36,221 bases of DNA, from NCBI GenBank assembly GCA_013288805.1, contig JABDBE010000028.1:1-36221 (forward strand), in the 5' to 3' direction. Position 1 is the stretch's first letter; the number at the start of each line of letters is the position of its first letter. The translations under genes were made by a program, and so were the position numbers. This document shows positions 7,551 to 14,119 of the stretch, piece by piece. Below the pieces are notes generated by a model. That model made no database searches, was not told the origin of the DNA, and worked only from the letters and a program-made list of their open reading frames with translations. Origin of the DNA: Acidobacteriota bacterium (GTDB taxonomy: Bacteria; Acidobacteriota; Terriglobia; Terriglobales; Acidobacteriaceae).

Positions 7551-9305
7551 CTATTCCGCCGGCGATACCAACTGCAGGTGCAAATGTTCCTTTTGGCCCG
7601 CAATCAAGCGCACCAACTGACCCTTCGCGTCATAGGCTCTCATGGCTTCGGAGTTGCGATATTCCAGGTCCTGTTGTGGACGATCGAAAGCAAGCACCCG
7701 ATAAGTACCCGGCGCTATCTGTTGCGGTCCAAACTTGCCATCCGGTTGTACCCATATGTCTTTGAACTCTCCGCTGCTGTCCGGGAGCGGAATGCAATAG
7801 AGGTGTGCGGGCGAGCCATCGGTTGTGGCGGGTGCAGTTCGCGTAGGTAAGGTGGTCAAGCCCTCGATGGCCCCATCGATTTCGGCCGTGTCGTCTCGCA
7901 TGGTTATTTCGATTGGAGCGCTCGATCCGCCCAGGTCGACGACGAGTGGCTGATGCTGCAGGTCGGTGGTACCGGAACTGATCGAGGCCACATATCCGCG
8001 AGAGGTGTCGACTCGCACCCAGTAGCGGCCGGGCCAGACATTTTCGATTACCATTAAGTCGTCTTCAGGTCCGGAAGGAGGACGCATCCAACTGGGTGCT
8101 CTCTGGCCAAAGTCATCCGCGAGCTCCAGACGCACATTGAGGTAGCGTCTCGGACCCTGTGCATTCACGTCAGGCGGACCCGAGTGGACGACGAAGGTCG
8201 GCGAGCTCGTCTCTTCGTTGGGCGCGAACTCCTCCTTAACGTCCACTCTGATCGACGCGCTCGGGACAACAGTCATGCGACTCCCCTCAGATGCAGCGCC
8301 TTTAACGCTGATGTTCACCAGTCCTGCTGCAGTCGGTCCCGCGCTCTCTGCCTCCAGGGTGTAGTTTCCATCGGGAAGCAATCCTTCGATCATCTGGGTT
8401 TGGTTGTTGTAGCCGAGCGCGTATCCGGGACCTCGGTGACCTTGGGGAGACACAACGATACCGAAGCCGGGAACATTATCCGGCACATTGGCGACGGCCA
8501 CTTTAACCGGATAATAAGGGTGCCGGACCAAGGAAACACCAGCCTGGAAAGTCTGGCCTGCTACTAGCTGAATGGTCTGCGCGGCTTCGAAGTTGTTGGC
8601 GTTCGGAAAATAGATGGGAGGATATCCGTAGAGTTGTCCGCGCGGGTCGAAGGTCAGAGGATCGCGATCGAGCAGTTCCCGCGTGAGCAACTTATAATTG
8701 CCGGCCGCGAGTTCGGCAAAACGAAACTCGCCGTTGGATTTGGTGGTTGCTGCGTTTTCGCGCACCCAATGCGCGCGGCCTTCCTGAACCTGTCGTCGAT
8801 AGAGCTCCAACTGGATTGTGTCAGAAGGTTCGGAGGTGGCAAGGACAACACGGCCCACAATAAGAGCCTCGGGCGTGAGCGGGATTGTGATTTCCTTGCC
8901 CGCCGGGTCCGTTTGCGGATTCTGGATTCCCATGTGGTCCTCCAGGAATCCTGGTTTTTTCGCCATCAGGACGATTTGAAGATCCTGCCCTCGATGGCGA
9001 AACCCATCGGGGGATCCGGGTTCGTCCGCCCGGTTCTTTTCTGAGTCGGCTTGAGGAAATGTGAATTCGAATCTACCTTCGCTGTCGGTAAACATCGCAA
9101 AGCGATTGTCTCCGGAGTGGACCAGGGCTCGTCCCACGGGTTCGTGAGTCACGCTATTGACGACAATGCCGCGAAGCCTTTCCTGTTTATCTTCAAGCTG
9201 AGGATTCTGCGCGGAGCTAGATTGTGGGTTTGCGCACCAAACCGAAAGCAGAACGGTGAGAGCGAGAGTCTTGAGCGGGCGACGCGGATACAAAGGCTTG
9301 CTCAT
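7551..9305 (-). CDS. Secreted carboxypeptidase regulatory-like domain protein (paralogue)
   Basis: About 584 residues from ATG 9305. The longer open frame to 9395 adds 30 residues before the signal peptide and is less likely. A basic region and hydrophobic stretch (LKTLALTVLLSVWCANP) form the signal peptide, with cleavage probably near SSSAQ. Beta-rich regulatory domains follow: LRGIVVNSVTHEPVGRALV near residue 46, LIVGRVVLATSEP near 130, repeated GNYKLL and GRYWVRV turns, and a final PGTYRVLAFDRPQ unit. It shares its architecture with the following gene, suggesting tandem duplication. No Shine-Dalgarno is clear at 9305. Function is unknown; a surface structural role is likely. Confidence 0.78.
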   Translation of the reverse strand: MSKPLYPRRPLKTLALTVLLSVWCANPQSSSAQNPQLEDKQERLRGIVVNSVTHEPVGRALVHSGDNRFAMFTDSEGRFEFTFPQADSEKNRADEPGSPDGFRHRGQDLQIVLMAKKPGFLEDHMGIQNPQTDPAGKEITIPLTPEALIVGRVVLATSEPSDTIQLELYRRQVQEGRAHWVRENAATTKSNGEFRFAELAAGNYKLLTRELLDRDPLTFDPRGQLYGYPPIYFPNANNFEAAQTIQLVAGQTFQAGVSLVRHPYYPVKVAVANVPDNVPGFGIVVSPQGHRGPGYALGYNNQTQMIEGLLPDGNYTLEAESAGPTAAGLVNISVKGAASEGSRMTVVPSASIRVDVKEEFAPNEETSSPTFVVHSGPPDVNAQGPRRYLNVRLELADDFGQRAPSWMRPPSGPEDDLMVIENVWPGRYWVRVDTSRGYVASISSGTTDLQHQPLVVDLGGSSAPIEITMRDDTAEIDGAIEGLTTLPTRTAPATTDGSPAHLYCIPLPDSSGEFKDIWVQPDGKFGPQQIAPGTYRVLAFDRPQQDLEYRNSEAMRAYDAKGQLVRLIAGQKEHLHLQLVSPAE

Positions 9306-9428
9306 ACGAGTCAAGGAAGAACAAGCCGACCCCCGTGAGCTGTTCTTCGGAGCACTCCAGCGTAGATATTGTGGCCGAAAGCGGGGAAAATGCAAGCTTT
9401 CGATTTGTGCCGCGCCGTTCGCGATCCG

Positions 9429-11081
9429 CTACCGTCTTTGCTGAAAGCCGATCGCGGCCTGGGCTTCTTCGACCGGTTCCATCTCAATCACGCCGATCCA
9501 TTGGTTATGGCGAGCGTCGATGTAGATCAGGCGGCCTCCGAGAATCTGTGCGGCCGCGGCGGGTGGAAGGTCGCGATGGTAGCCGAAGAATTCGGTTTTC
9601 CACTGTTGCCATCGCCGCCAGCGCTCGAACCAGGGGTGCGGCGGTTCGTACTTAGTCGAGAAAACCAGCGCCACATCAAATTGCGAGCGCATGTAGGATG
9701 CGGACATGAGTTGCTCGACGGTGAAGTCTTCGATGCGAAAAACACGCATCGGGCGGGTGACGTAGCCGAGATACGGGCGCGTGAGTTCATCGCTGGCCGG
9801 CCATGCTGTGAGCACACGGGCCATGGGATAGCGCGCTTCCGCGAAGTCTTCGGCCTGCTGGTGCAGCAGAATGTACTCACGGTACGCAAGATTGTCTTCG
9901 ATGGAAAATCCATGCGGGGGGTTGATGAACAGTCCGGCCACGAATGTCAGCGCCACAATGGCGACCACGCCGCGCCATAGCCGCACTCTTCGGCGCAGCG
10001 TGGAAACCCACAGGATAATCACGAGCGGAACCACGGGAAGCATGTAACGGGCAAGCACGGCCCCGCCCACTACGGCCATGGCAACCACGTACGCTACGAT
10101 TACCGCGAGGAAGGCGAACTGCACCTCCAGCGAGATCCTTTTGCGTTCTTCGCCGTTGTCACGCAGCGGCTGCAGCCACATCGCAAACAACCCCGCCAAA
10201 GTGAGGAAGGACAGGTTGAGATATCCGACAACCTGCCAGAGGCGCAACCCGAGAGCGAGCAGCACGCGCAGTGGTCGTATGGTGGCTTGTACGTTGTAGC
10301 GGAAGAACTCCGGGTTGCCGAAAACGAATCCAGTGCGCGCGTAGTGGAAGGCATACCAGAGCGCGAGCGGGATGAGAGGAAAAAAGAGTGGGCCACACTT
10401 GGCTGGCCAACTCACGGACTTGTCATTCCGAGGAGCGAAGGCGACCAGAAGTTTAGATTTCTCTCTGACGGGGCCCAGAACCGTCGCTTCGCTCGGGATG
10501 ACAAATAGCGTGGCAATTAGTTCCCAGAGCAACAACGCCAGCGGGGCAAGAATGGCCGTTTCCTTGGCCAACGCAGCCAGCGAGAACCACGCGGCCGCTC
10601 GCCATCGGCGGTTCTCGACATATGCGAGCAAGGCCCAGAAAGTAAATCCGGCTGCTGCCAGGTCCAGGTGGGCCAGCGAGCTTTGGGCAAAGAAAACAGG
10701 ATAAAGCGCCGTGCAGACGGTCGAGGCAATCGCGACTTCCGTGTTCGCAACCCGTTGCGCCAGGCGAAACACGCCCAGCAGAGAAAATGCAGCGACCGCC
10801 ACCATCGCGGTGCGCGTGATCACGGGAGCGTAACCCAGAATCTTCCACGCGAGCGCGAGATACGCCATGACCAGCGGCGGGTGCGCGTTTGAAGGAGTCG
10901 AATACGGAATCAAAGTACCACGCAGCAACAGATCGCGAGCTGCGGGCACGTAGTATCCGGCTTCGTCCCAGAAGTAGGGCAGACGAAGCAAAGGAGCATG
11001 CAGCGCCAATAACACGGAGAAGAATAAGGCATAGAGCAGAGCTGTCGGATATCCGCGTCGCCGATCGATGTCTCCGGTCAC
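9429..11081 (-). CDS. GT39-type membrane glycosyltransferase (PMT/ArnT-like)
   Basis: The 550-residue product has about ten hydrophobic segments and, after the first, the GT-C signature YFWDEAGYY with D39-E40. This is the catalytic acidic pair of the dolichyl-phosphate-mannose/ArnT/GT39 superfamily, which moves a sugar from a polyprenyl phosphate to a protein or lipid on the outer face of the membrane. The hydrophilic C-terminal 150 residues would be periplasmic. It starts at GTG 11081, ten bases after the DUF3467 stop. Residues about 193-221 are encoded by an 83-bp palindromic repeat (10421-10503) and are foreign to the family; they fall in a loop before a hydrophobic helix. Donor and acceptor are unknown. 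Confidence 0.82.
   Translation of the reverse strand: MTGDIDRRRGYPTALLYALFFSVLLALHAPLLRLPYFWDEAGYYVPAARDLLLRGTLIPYSTPSNAHPPLVMAYLALAWKILGYAPVITRTAMVAVAAFSLLGVFRLAQRVANTEVAIASTVCTALYPVFFAQSSLAHLDLAAAGFTFWALLAYVENRRWRAAAWFSLAALAKETAILAPLALLLWELIATLFVIPSEATVLGPVREKSKLLVAFAPRNDKSVSWPAKCGPLFFPLIPLALWYAFHYARTGFVFGNPEFFRYNVQATIRPLRVLLALGLRLWQVVGYLNLSFLTLAGLFAMWLQPLRDNGEERKRISLEVQFAFLAVIVAYVVAMAVVGGAVLARYMLPVVPLVIILWVSTLRRRVRLWRGVVAIVALTFVAGLFINPPHGFSIEDNLAYREYILLHQQAEDFAEARYPMARVLTAWPASDELTRPYLGYVTRPMRVFRIEDFTVEQLMSASYMRSQFDVALVFSTKYEPPHPWFERWRRWQQWKTEFFGYHRDLPPAAAAQILGGRLIYIDARHNQWIGVIEMEPVEEAQAAIGFQQRR
10421..10503. mobile_element. REP/MITE-like 83-bp element inserted in frame in the glycosyltransferase gene
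   Basis: The left end TGTCATTCCGAGGAGCGAAG is nearly the inverted complement of the right end CGCTTCGCTCGGGATGACA, giving imperfect terminal inverted repeats of about 21-25 bp. On the minus strand the element is read without a stop and encodes a VIPSEA...APRNDK segment. Short palindromes of this look are common between genes in Acidobacteriota (from memory); this copy lies inside a coding sequence. Confidence 0.7.
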
Positions 11082-11090
11082 CGGAGCAGT

Positions 11091-11387
11091 CTAGTGTACC
11101 GGCCCCGCAGACGCCATTCGGGGATCCAGTTTGATCTCGCCAAATGTGCTCTCATAACCAGAGACGTTCTGCTGCAGAATCGACATCAGCGCCTTGGCCT
11201 GCTGTGGACTCAAATAGATGCCCTGAAAGTTTTTGACTTCCACTTGACTCTCGGTCTGCTGTTGCAAGGTTCCAAAAACCAGAAAGAAATCCCAGACGTT
11301 CACTCGCACCTGCACGCTGTTGGCATAAGTCTCGCGATAGTCAGGAGCGTTCACCAGCTTGATATTGGGTTGCGATGGATTATTCAT
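11091..11387 (-). CDS. DUF3467 domain protein
   Basis: This 98-residue soluble protein carries the DUF3467 signature: YANSVQVRVNVWDFFLVFG near residues 21-39, then VEVKNFQGIYLSPQQAKAL and NVSGYESTFGEI. The family is small, widespread and of unknown function. It starts at ATG 11387 with no strong ribosome site. It ends ten bases before the glycosyltransferase start, so the two are probably co-transcribed. Confidence 0.85.
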   Translation of the reverse strand: MNNPSQPNIKLVNAPDYRETYANSVQVRVNVWDFFLVFGTLQQQTESQVEVKNFQGIYLSPQQAKALMSILQQNVSGYESTFGEIKLDPRMASAGPVH

Positions 11388-11554
11388 GGCTCATTCAGTG
11401 TAGCGGCAGTGGCGGAAACAGAAAAGGGGATCCCAAGAAGTAAGGTACAAAGGAAGATGGTTACGATTCACGTAACCGATTCACCTTCTGAACCTTGGCA
11501 ATGGGTCAGAACGACGCCGAATGTAACGGCGGGCACAAATGAACGATGGTTCGA

Positions 11555-11570
11555 TACAGTACACACTGTA
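11555..11570. promoter_or_regulatory. Palindrome TACAG-N6-CTGTA upstream of R1 copy A
   Basis: A perfect 5+5 palindrome, extendable by one base on each side to ATACAG/CTGTAT. It is followed by TTGCC, as in copies B and C. The TTGTCAC box seen 17 bases upstream in copies B, C and D is poorly kept here. It lies 54 nt before the R1 core. Confidence 0.45.
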
Positions 11571-11571
11571 T

Positions 11572-11752
11572 TGCCATGGCTCGAGGTGTGGGCTATTGTC
11601 GATTACGGTTCGCGTTGAACCTTGGCGGTCATGGGCAAGTGCCAGCGGGGCTGGCGTTCGGACCCTCACGACCGCTCGATAGTCCAGACCTGCAGGGAAA
11701 TCTCTCTGAAAACGAAAAGTCACTTCTCAGCGCGAATGCTGTTCGTTTTTTG
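11572..11752 (+). ncRNA. Candidate structured RNA R1, copy A
   Basis: The core comprises P1 GCGGTC (11625-11630) with GACCGC (11670-11675), then ATGGG, an apical hairpin GCCAGC/GCTGGC (11641-11655), then TTCGGACCCTCAC. Copies B and C share the P1 and the flanking ATGGG and GGA-C/T-CCT strands, but the apical hairpin has quite different bases that still pair. ACGGTT precedes P1 in all three. A terminator closes the unit. No open frame explains the region. The transcript limits are inferred. Confidence 0.55.
11709..11752 (+). terminator. Intrinsic terminator after R1 copy A
   Basis: AAAACGAA (11709-11716) pairs with TTCGTTTT (11742-11749). An inner stem CAGC/GCTG lies at 11728-11741, and the T run extends to 11751. 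The stem is interrupted but plausible. Confidence 0.5.
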
Positions 11753-11891
11753 TAAAAGAACGGGAAGTTGCATGCGCGATTGCCGATAACGCGTAGCATC
11801 CGCCATAGCTTTTGCCACGAATACCCTGGCGCGCCACAGATATAGCTCGAGAGTCGAATGTTTCTCGAAGGGGTTTGAGGCGCGTCATGGT

Positions 11892-11926
11892 GTTTTCAGG
11901 GCAGACAGACGTCTGCCGACGAAAAC
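11892..11926 (+). promoter_or_regulatory. Strong hairpin in the leader of the small membrane protein / REC-PilZ operon
   Basis: Inner stem GGCAGAC/GTCTGCC with an AGAC loop (11900-11917), plus outer stem GTTTTC (11892-11897) with GAAAAC (11921-11926). It ends 20 bases before ATG 11947. It may be a leader structure or a protein-binding site; there is no T run. Confidence 0.4.
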
Positions 11927-11946
11927 AATTGCCGGAGACGCATGCC

Positions 11947-12150
11947 ATGGACCGTTGGATCGCTTTGGGAATTTTCCTACTTGGTACAGGCGTTGGAGCC
12001 CTAACTACCGTCGCGCTATACGCCGAGCAGATTCGTCGCCTCAGAACCCTCCGAGAAGCGGCGTCCCACGACGGTGCCCTGACCGTCGCTTGCGACAATT
12101 CCCCGATAGAAGCACAAGGCGACAAATCGGACAGGCGGAAGTCCGCCTAG
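11947..12150 (+). CDS. Small single-pass membrane protein
   Basis: The 67-residue protein begins MDRWIALGIFLLGTG. It has one transmembrane helix (about residues 4-26) followed by a basic, helical cytoplasmic tail (EQIRRLRTLREAA). ATG 11947 is preferred over the longer frame from 11812; GGAG lies about 12 bases upstream. The stop is 13 bases before the REC-PilZ gene, which has a good AAGGAG site, so the two form a unit. It matches no family I recognise. A membrane partner for the response regulator is speculation from position. Confidence 0.6.
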   Translation: MDRWIALGIFLLGTGVGALTTVALYAEQIRRLRTLREAASHDGALTVACDNSPIEAQGDKSDRRKSA

Positions 12151-12163
12151 TGAAGGAGTCTTA

Positions 12164-12910
12164 ATGACCGACACCTCTACCTCGAAACTCATAGGCAAAG
12201 CCCTGATTGTGTCCGAAGATGCCGTGACGACGCGGCTGCTTTCGGAGGCTATGGAAGAACTTGCCTTGTCGGTTGAGGTCTGCGGAAAAATCGCGGATGC
12301 ACTCGACCGTGTCAATCACAGCAAACTTGAGGTCGCCGTCATTGACCTTTCGTTGGGTAATCAAGCCATCCTGTTTCTGGAGCGCGTGCGCGCCTCAGCC
12401 TCGAACCGGACCGCAATCACATTCGCCATTACCAACAACAGCGCCCAGACTGCGGCCGCACTAAAGGGTGGTTCAGCCTTTACACTGCAGAAACCTCTGA
12501 CTATCGAGTCGATCCGGCACACCTTCAAAGCCGCCTACGGATTGATTGTACGAGAGCGTCGCCGTTATTTTCGCTATCCCATCTCGGTGCCGGCAGCCGC
12601 CAGCAGAAAAGGACAATCGGAGATTTTTGGTAAGACAATCAATATCAGCGAAAAGGGTATGGCTTTGAGCACTTCGACTCCGCTCACGTCTGGAGCCGAA
12701 CTGAAGATCCAATTTTCCCTGCCCGACCCCCGTCTCGACCTTACGGCGGACTGCAAGGTTTGCTGGCACAACGACAAGGGTCAGGCCGGATTGCTGTTCG
12801 TCTTCATGGCTTCCAACCTCGCCTCTGAATTGCAAGCCTGGCTGGCGCGCAGACTCGAAGAGCAACTCCCCGATGCAGTCACTCGGAAATTTCAGTCTTC
12901 CCCCACATAA
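12164..12910 (+). CDS. Response regulator with receiver (REC) and PilZ domains
   Basis: In the 248-residue product, residues 10-125 form a receiver domain with the acidic pair E18-D19, phospho-acceptor D61 (AVIDLS) and K110 (LQKPL), so it looks phosphorylatable. Residues 130-235 form a PilZ domain with the c-di-GMP contacts RxxxR (R133...R137 in RRRYFR) and NxSxxG (N160, S162, G165). The protein should couple a phosphorelay signal to c-di-GMP sensing, typically affecting motility, pili or polysaccharide. The start ATG 12164 has AAGGAG eight bases upstream. No histidine kinase is in the window. R1 copies lie on both sides of this operon. Confidence 0.88.
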   Translation: MTDTSTSKLIGKALIVSEDAVTTRLLSEAMEELALSVEVCGKIADALDRVNHSKLEVAVIDLSLGNQAILFLERVRASASNRTAITFAITNNSAQTAAALKGGSAFTLQKPLTIESIRHTFKAAYGLIVRERRRYFRYPISVPAAASRKGQSEIFGKTINISEKGMALSTSTPLTSGAELKIQFSLPDPRLDLTADCKVCWHNDKGQAGLLFVFMASNLASELQAWLARRLEEQLPDAVTRKFQSSPT

Positions 12911-12944
12911 ATCGAACGTTAGAAATCGTGCGCAGGCTGCCGCT

Positions 12945-12977
12945 TTGTCACGAAAGATGCCTACAGTATCTGCTGTA
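12945..12977. promoter_or_regulatory. TTGTCAC-N10-TACAG-N6-CTGTA element, copy B
   Basis: TTGTCAC starts at 12945 and the palindrome TACAG/CTGTA spans 12962-12977. The 17-base offset between the two is identical in copies at 13499 and 30858. R1 copy B follows 47 nt downstream. It may be a promoter with an operator; no canonical -10 box is seen. Confidence 0.5.
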
Positions 12978-13130
12978 TTGCCCGGTGACGAGCAGTTGCG
13001 CTAGTTTCAATATGCACGGTTAAGCGGTCATGGGTTAGCGTCGCGGGGCAGGCGACATTCGGATCCTACGACCGCTCATTTCCGTATCCCTTTCCCTCCA
13101 GGCCGCACAACATCGATTGGGGCTGCGGTC
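12978..13130 (+). ncRNA. Candidate structured RNA R1, copy B
   Basis: P1 GCGGTC (13024-13029) with GACCGC (13070-13075). Inside are ATGGG, TTAGCG, an apical hairpin GTCGC/GCGAC (13040-13056), then ATTCGGATCCTAC. A hairpin GGCCGCA/TGCGGTC (13101-13130, one G-T pair) stands where the other copies have terminators, but without a T run. The upstream palindrome and ACGGTT are conserved. The next gene is a small membrane protein at 13235. Confidence 0.55.
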
Positions 13131-13234
13131 AAGGATGACGACCGACGCAGAACTTAGCATTCCTGTTATATCCCTTCCGTTATATAAACCTGTGGTCCTG
13201 AGTCGCTTCGGGCGCTCTGCGCGAGGTGATGAAA

Positions 13235-13408
13235 ATGTCTCTCCTAAGATTATTTCTGATGGGATGGCTCTCGCTTGGGATCGTAACTGTGGCCCTCTTA
13301 TACTGGCTTTGCAGACGGACAGCGATCAACGAATTAGGCAACGTAAGTTCATTCCCGCCGCGACGACCCATTACGGACGACCGGTCGGGCAAGATTCGTG
13401 CTGCGTGA
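13235..13408 (+). CDS. Small single-pass membrane protein
   Basis: This is a 57-residue product from ATG 13235. A GAGGTGA ribosome site lies five bases upstream; ATG 13229 in the same frame is possible but would put the start inside that site. It has one hydrophobic helix (LLRLFLMGWLSLGIVTVALL) ending in CRRTA, then a polar tail. The layout (short helix, then basic residues) resembles the membrane gene at 11947, but I see no sequence identity worth claiming. It lies between R1 copies B and C. Function unknown. Confidence 0.5.
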   Translation: MSLLRLFLMGWLSLGIVTVALLYWLCRRTAINELGNVSSFPPRRPITDDRSGKIRAA

Positions 13409-13498
13409 ACGAGATGCAACTTTGAAATCCCCCGGAGAGCTCCTGAGATAGAGCCAGGCGAAGTGGCCACGCTGAAGAGACTCACACACTGTAAGGCG

Positions 13499-13531
13499 TT
13501 GTCACTAAACATGACTACGGTGTTTGCTGTA
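13499..13531. promoter_or_regulatory. TTGTCAC-N10-TACGG-N6-CTGTA element, copy C
   Basis: TTGTCAC (13499-13505) stands 17 bases before the palindrome start (13516-13531), as in copies B and D. The left arm has one mismatch (TACGG). TTGCCC follows, and R1 copy C begins 50 nt later. Confidence 0.5.
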
Positions 13532-13703
13532 TTGCCCTCACCTAATGTGCGCGCTACTTTTGTACACGTACGGTTCGCAGGCGGTCATGGGTTAGCGTCG
13601 CGGCACGTCATCCTTTAATCTCGCCGCGACATTTGGACCCTCACGATCGCCTCCCTATCACAATTTCAGGCCGGACAGCCCCCAGCGTCCGGCCGTTTTC
13701 TTT
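13532..13703 (+). ncRNA. Candidate structured RNA R1, copy C
   Basis: P1 is GGCGGTC (13580-13586) with GATCGCC (13645-13651), so a G-C pair of copies A and B is replaced by a wobble. The apical hairpin is an extended 8-bp stem GTCGCGGC/GCCGCGAC (13597-13630) with a larger loop. ATGGG and TTTGGACCCTCAC are kept. A strong intrinsic terminator follows. This is the clearest copy and sets the plus-strand orientation. Confidence 0.6.
13669..13703 (+). terminator. Strong intrinsic terminator of R1 copy C
   Basis: A perfect 8-bp stem GGCCGGAC (13669-13676) with GTCCGGCC (13687-13694) and a 10-nt loop, followed by GTTTTCTTT. Confidence 0.8.
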
Positions 13704-13741
13704 GGCCTTACCCAGCCCGTGCTAAGGACTTTACCTCGCCG

Positions 13742-13807
13742 GTGCCATTTACATGCTTTCAGTGCAGGATCTATTTTGTCGGCGAGCAGTTCTGGGGAGA
13801 GCTGCTT
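13742..13807 (+). ncRNA. Candidate structured element R2, copy 1
   Basis: GTGCCATTTAC (13742-13752) and CTTTCAGT (13756-13763) are shared with 18635-18656. After about 20 nt comes a stem AGCAGTTCT/AGAGCTGCT (13785-13806, one wobble) with a GGGG loop. Copy 2 has the same stem with compensated bases. A terminator-like hairpin follows immediately at 13808. No coding frame explains the conservation. Confidence 0.5.
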
Positions 13808-13849
13808 GGGAGAGCGTCCTTGATTACGGAGATTAATGGGCGCTCTCCC
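13808..13849 (+). terminator. Terminator-like hairpin after R2 copy 1
   Basis: GGGAGAGCG (13808-13816) pairs perfectly with CGCTCTCCC (13841-13849). A short T-containing stretch (TTATTT) follows. It is absent after R2 copy 2. Confidence 0.55.
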
Positions 13850-14119
13850 TTATTTGCGCCGAAGTCAGAGGCTGATCTGACGGATCAACTCGCTTGGTCA
13901 GCGCTAAGCGCGAAGTAATGCGTGGTACGATTCGCGCCGAAAATCAGAGCAAATACCGGCAACCGGTAGCTGCAGTCATAACCGATCGCATCCCTCAGCT
14001 GAAAATACAGTAAGAACGGTACGCAGCACTGGCTCGTCAAATACAACCCCGCGCCGCGCGGATTCCTCAAAGAGCTGCGTTTGTGAGGGCGAATTGCAAC
14101 GCCGGGAAAGCGAGGGAAT
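13850..14119. other. Leader region of the WXXGXW-repeat gene
   Basis: I see no gene here. CCCTCA (13992-13997) and TGAGGG (14084-14089) could close a leader domain. One degenerate TACAG-N6-CGGTA palindrome starts near 14007 but lacks the TTGTCAC box. Minus-strand frames over this stretch look like shadows. Confidence 0.3.

Noticed and set aside
13180..13512. Minus-strand frame whose upstream codons read NTANTVV-like residues through the palindrome of R1 copy C
   Set aside because: The reading is broken in copies A and B, and the conserved P1/hairpin strands are not explained by any frame; kept only as an alternative for the palindrome motif.
11625..13651. R1 as a known c-di-GMP riboswitch
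   Set aside because: The GEMM-I consensus (for example the CAGGGCAAACC and ACGCAAAGCC strands) is absent; proximity to a PilZ gene alone is not evidence.
14006..14022. TACAG-N6-CGGTA palindrome upstream of the WXXGXW gene
   Set aside because: One arm mismatched, no TTGTCAC box at the fixed distance and no R1 core.
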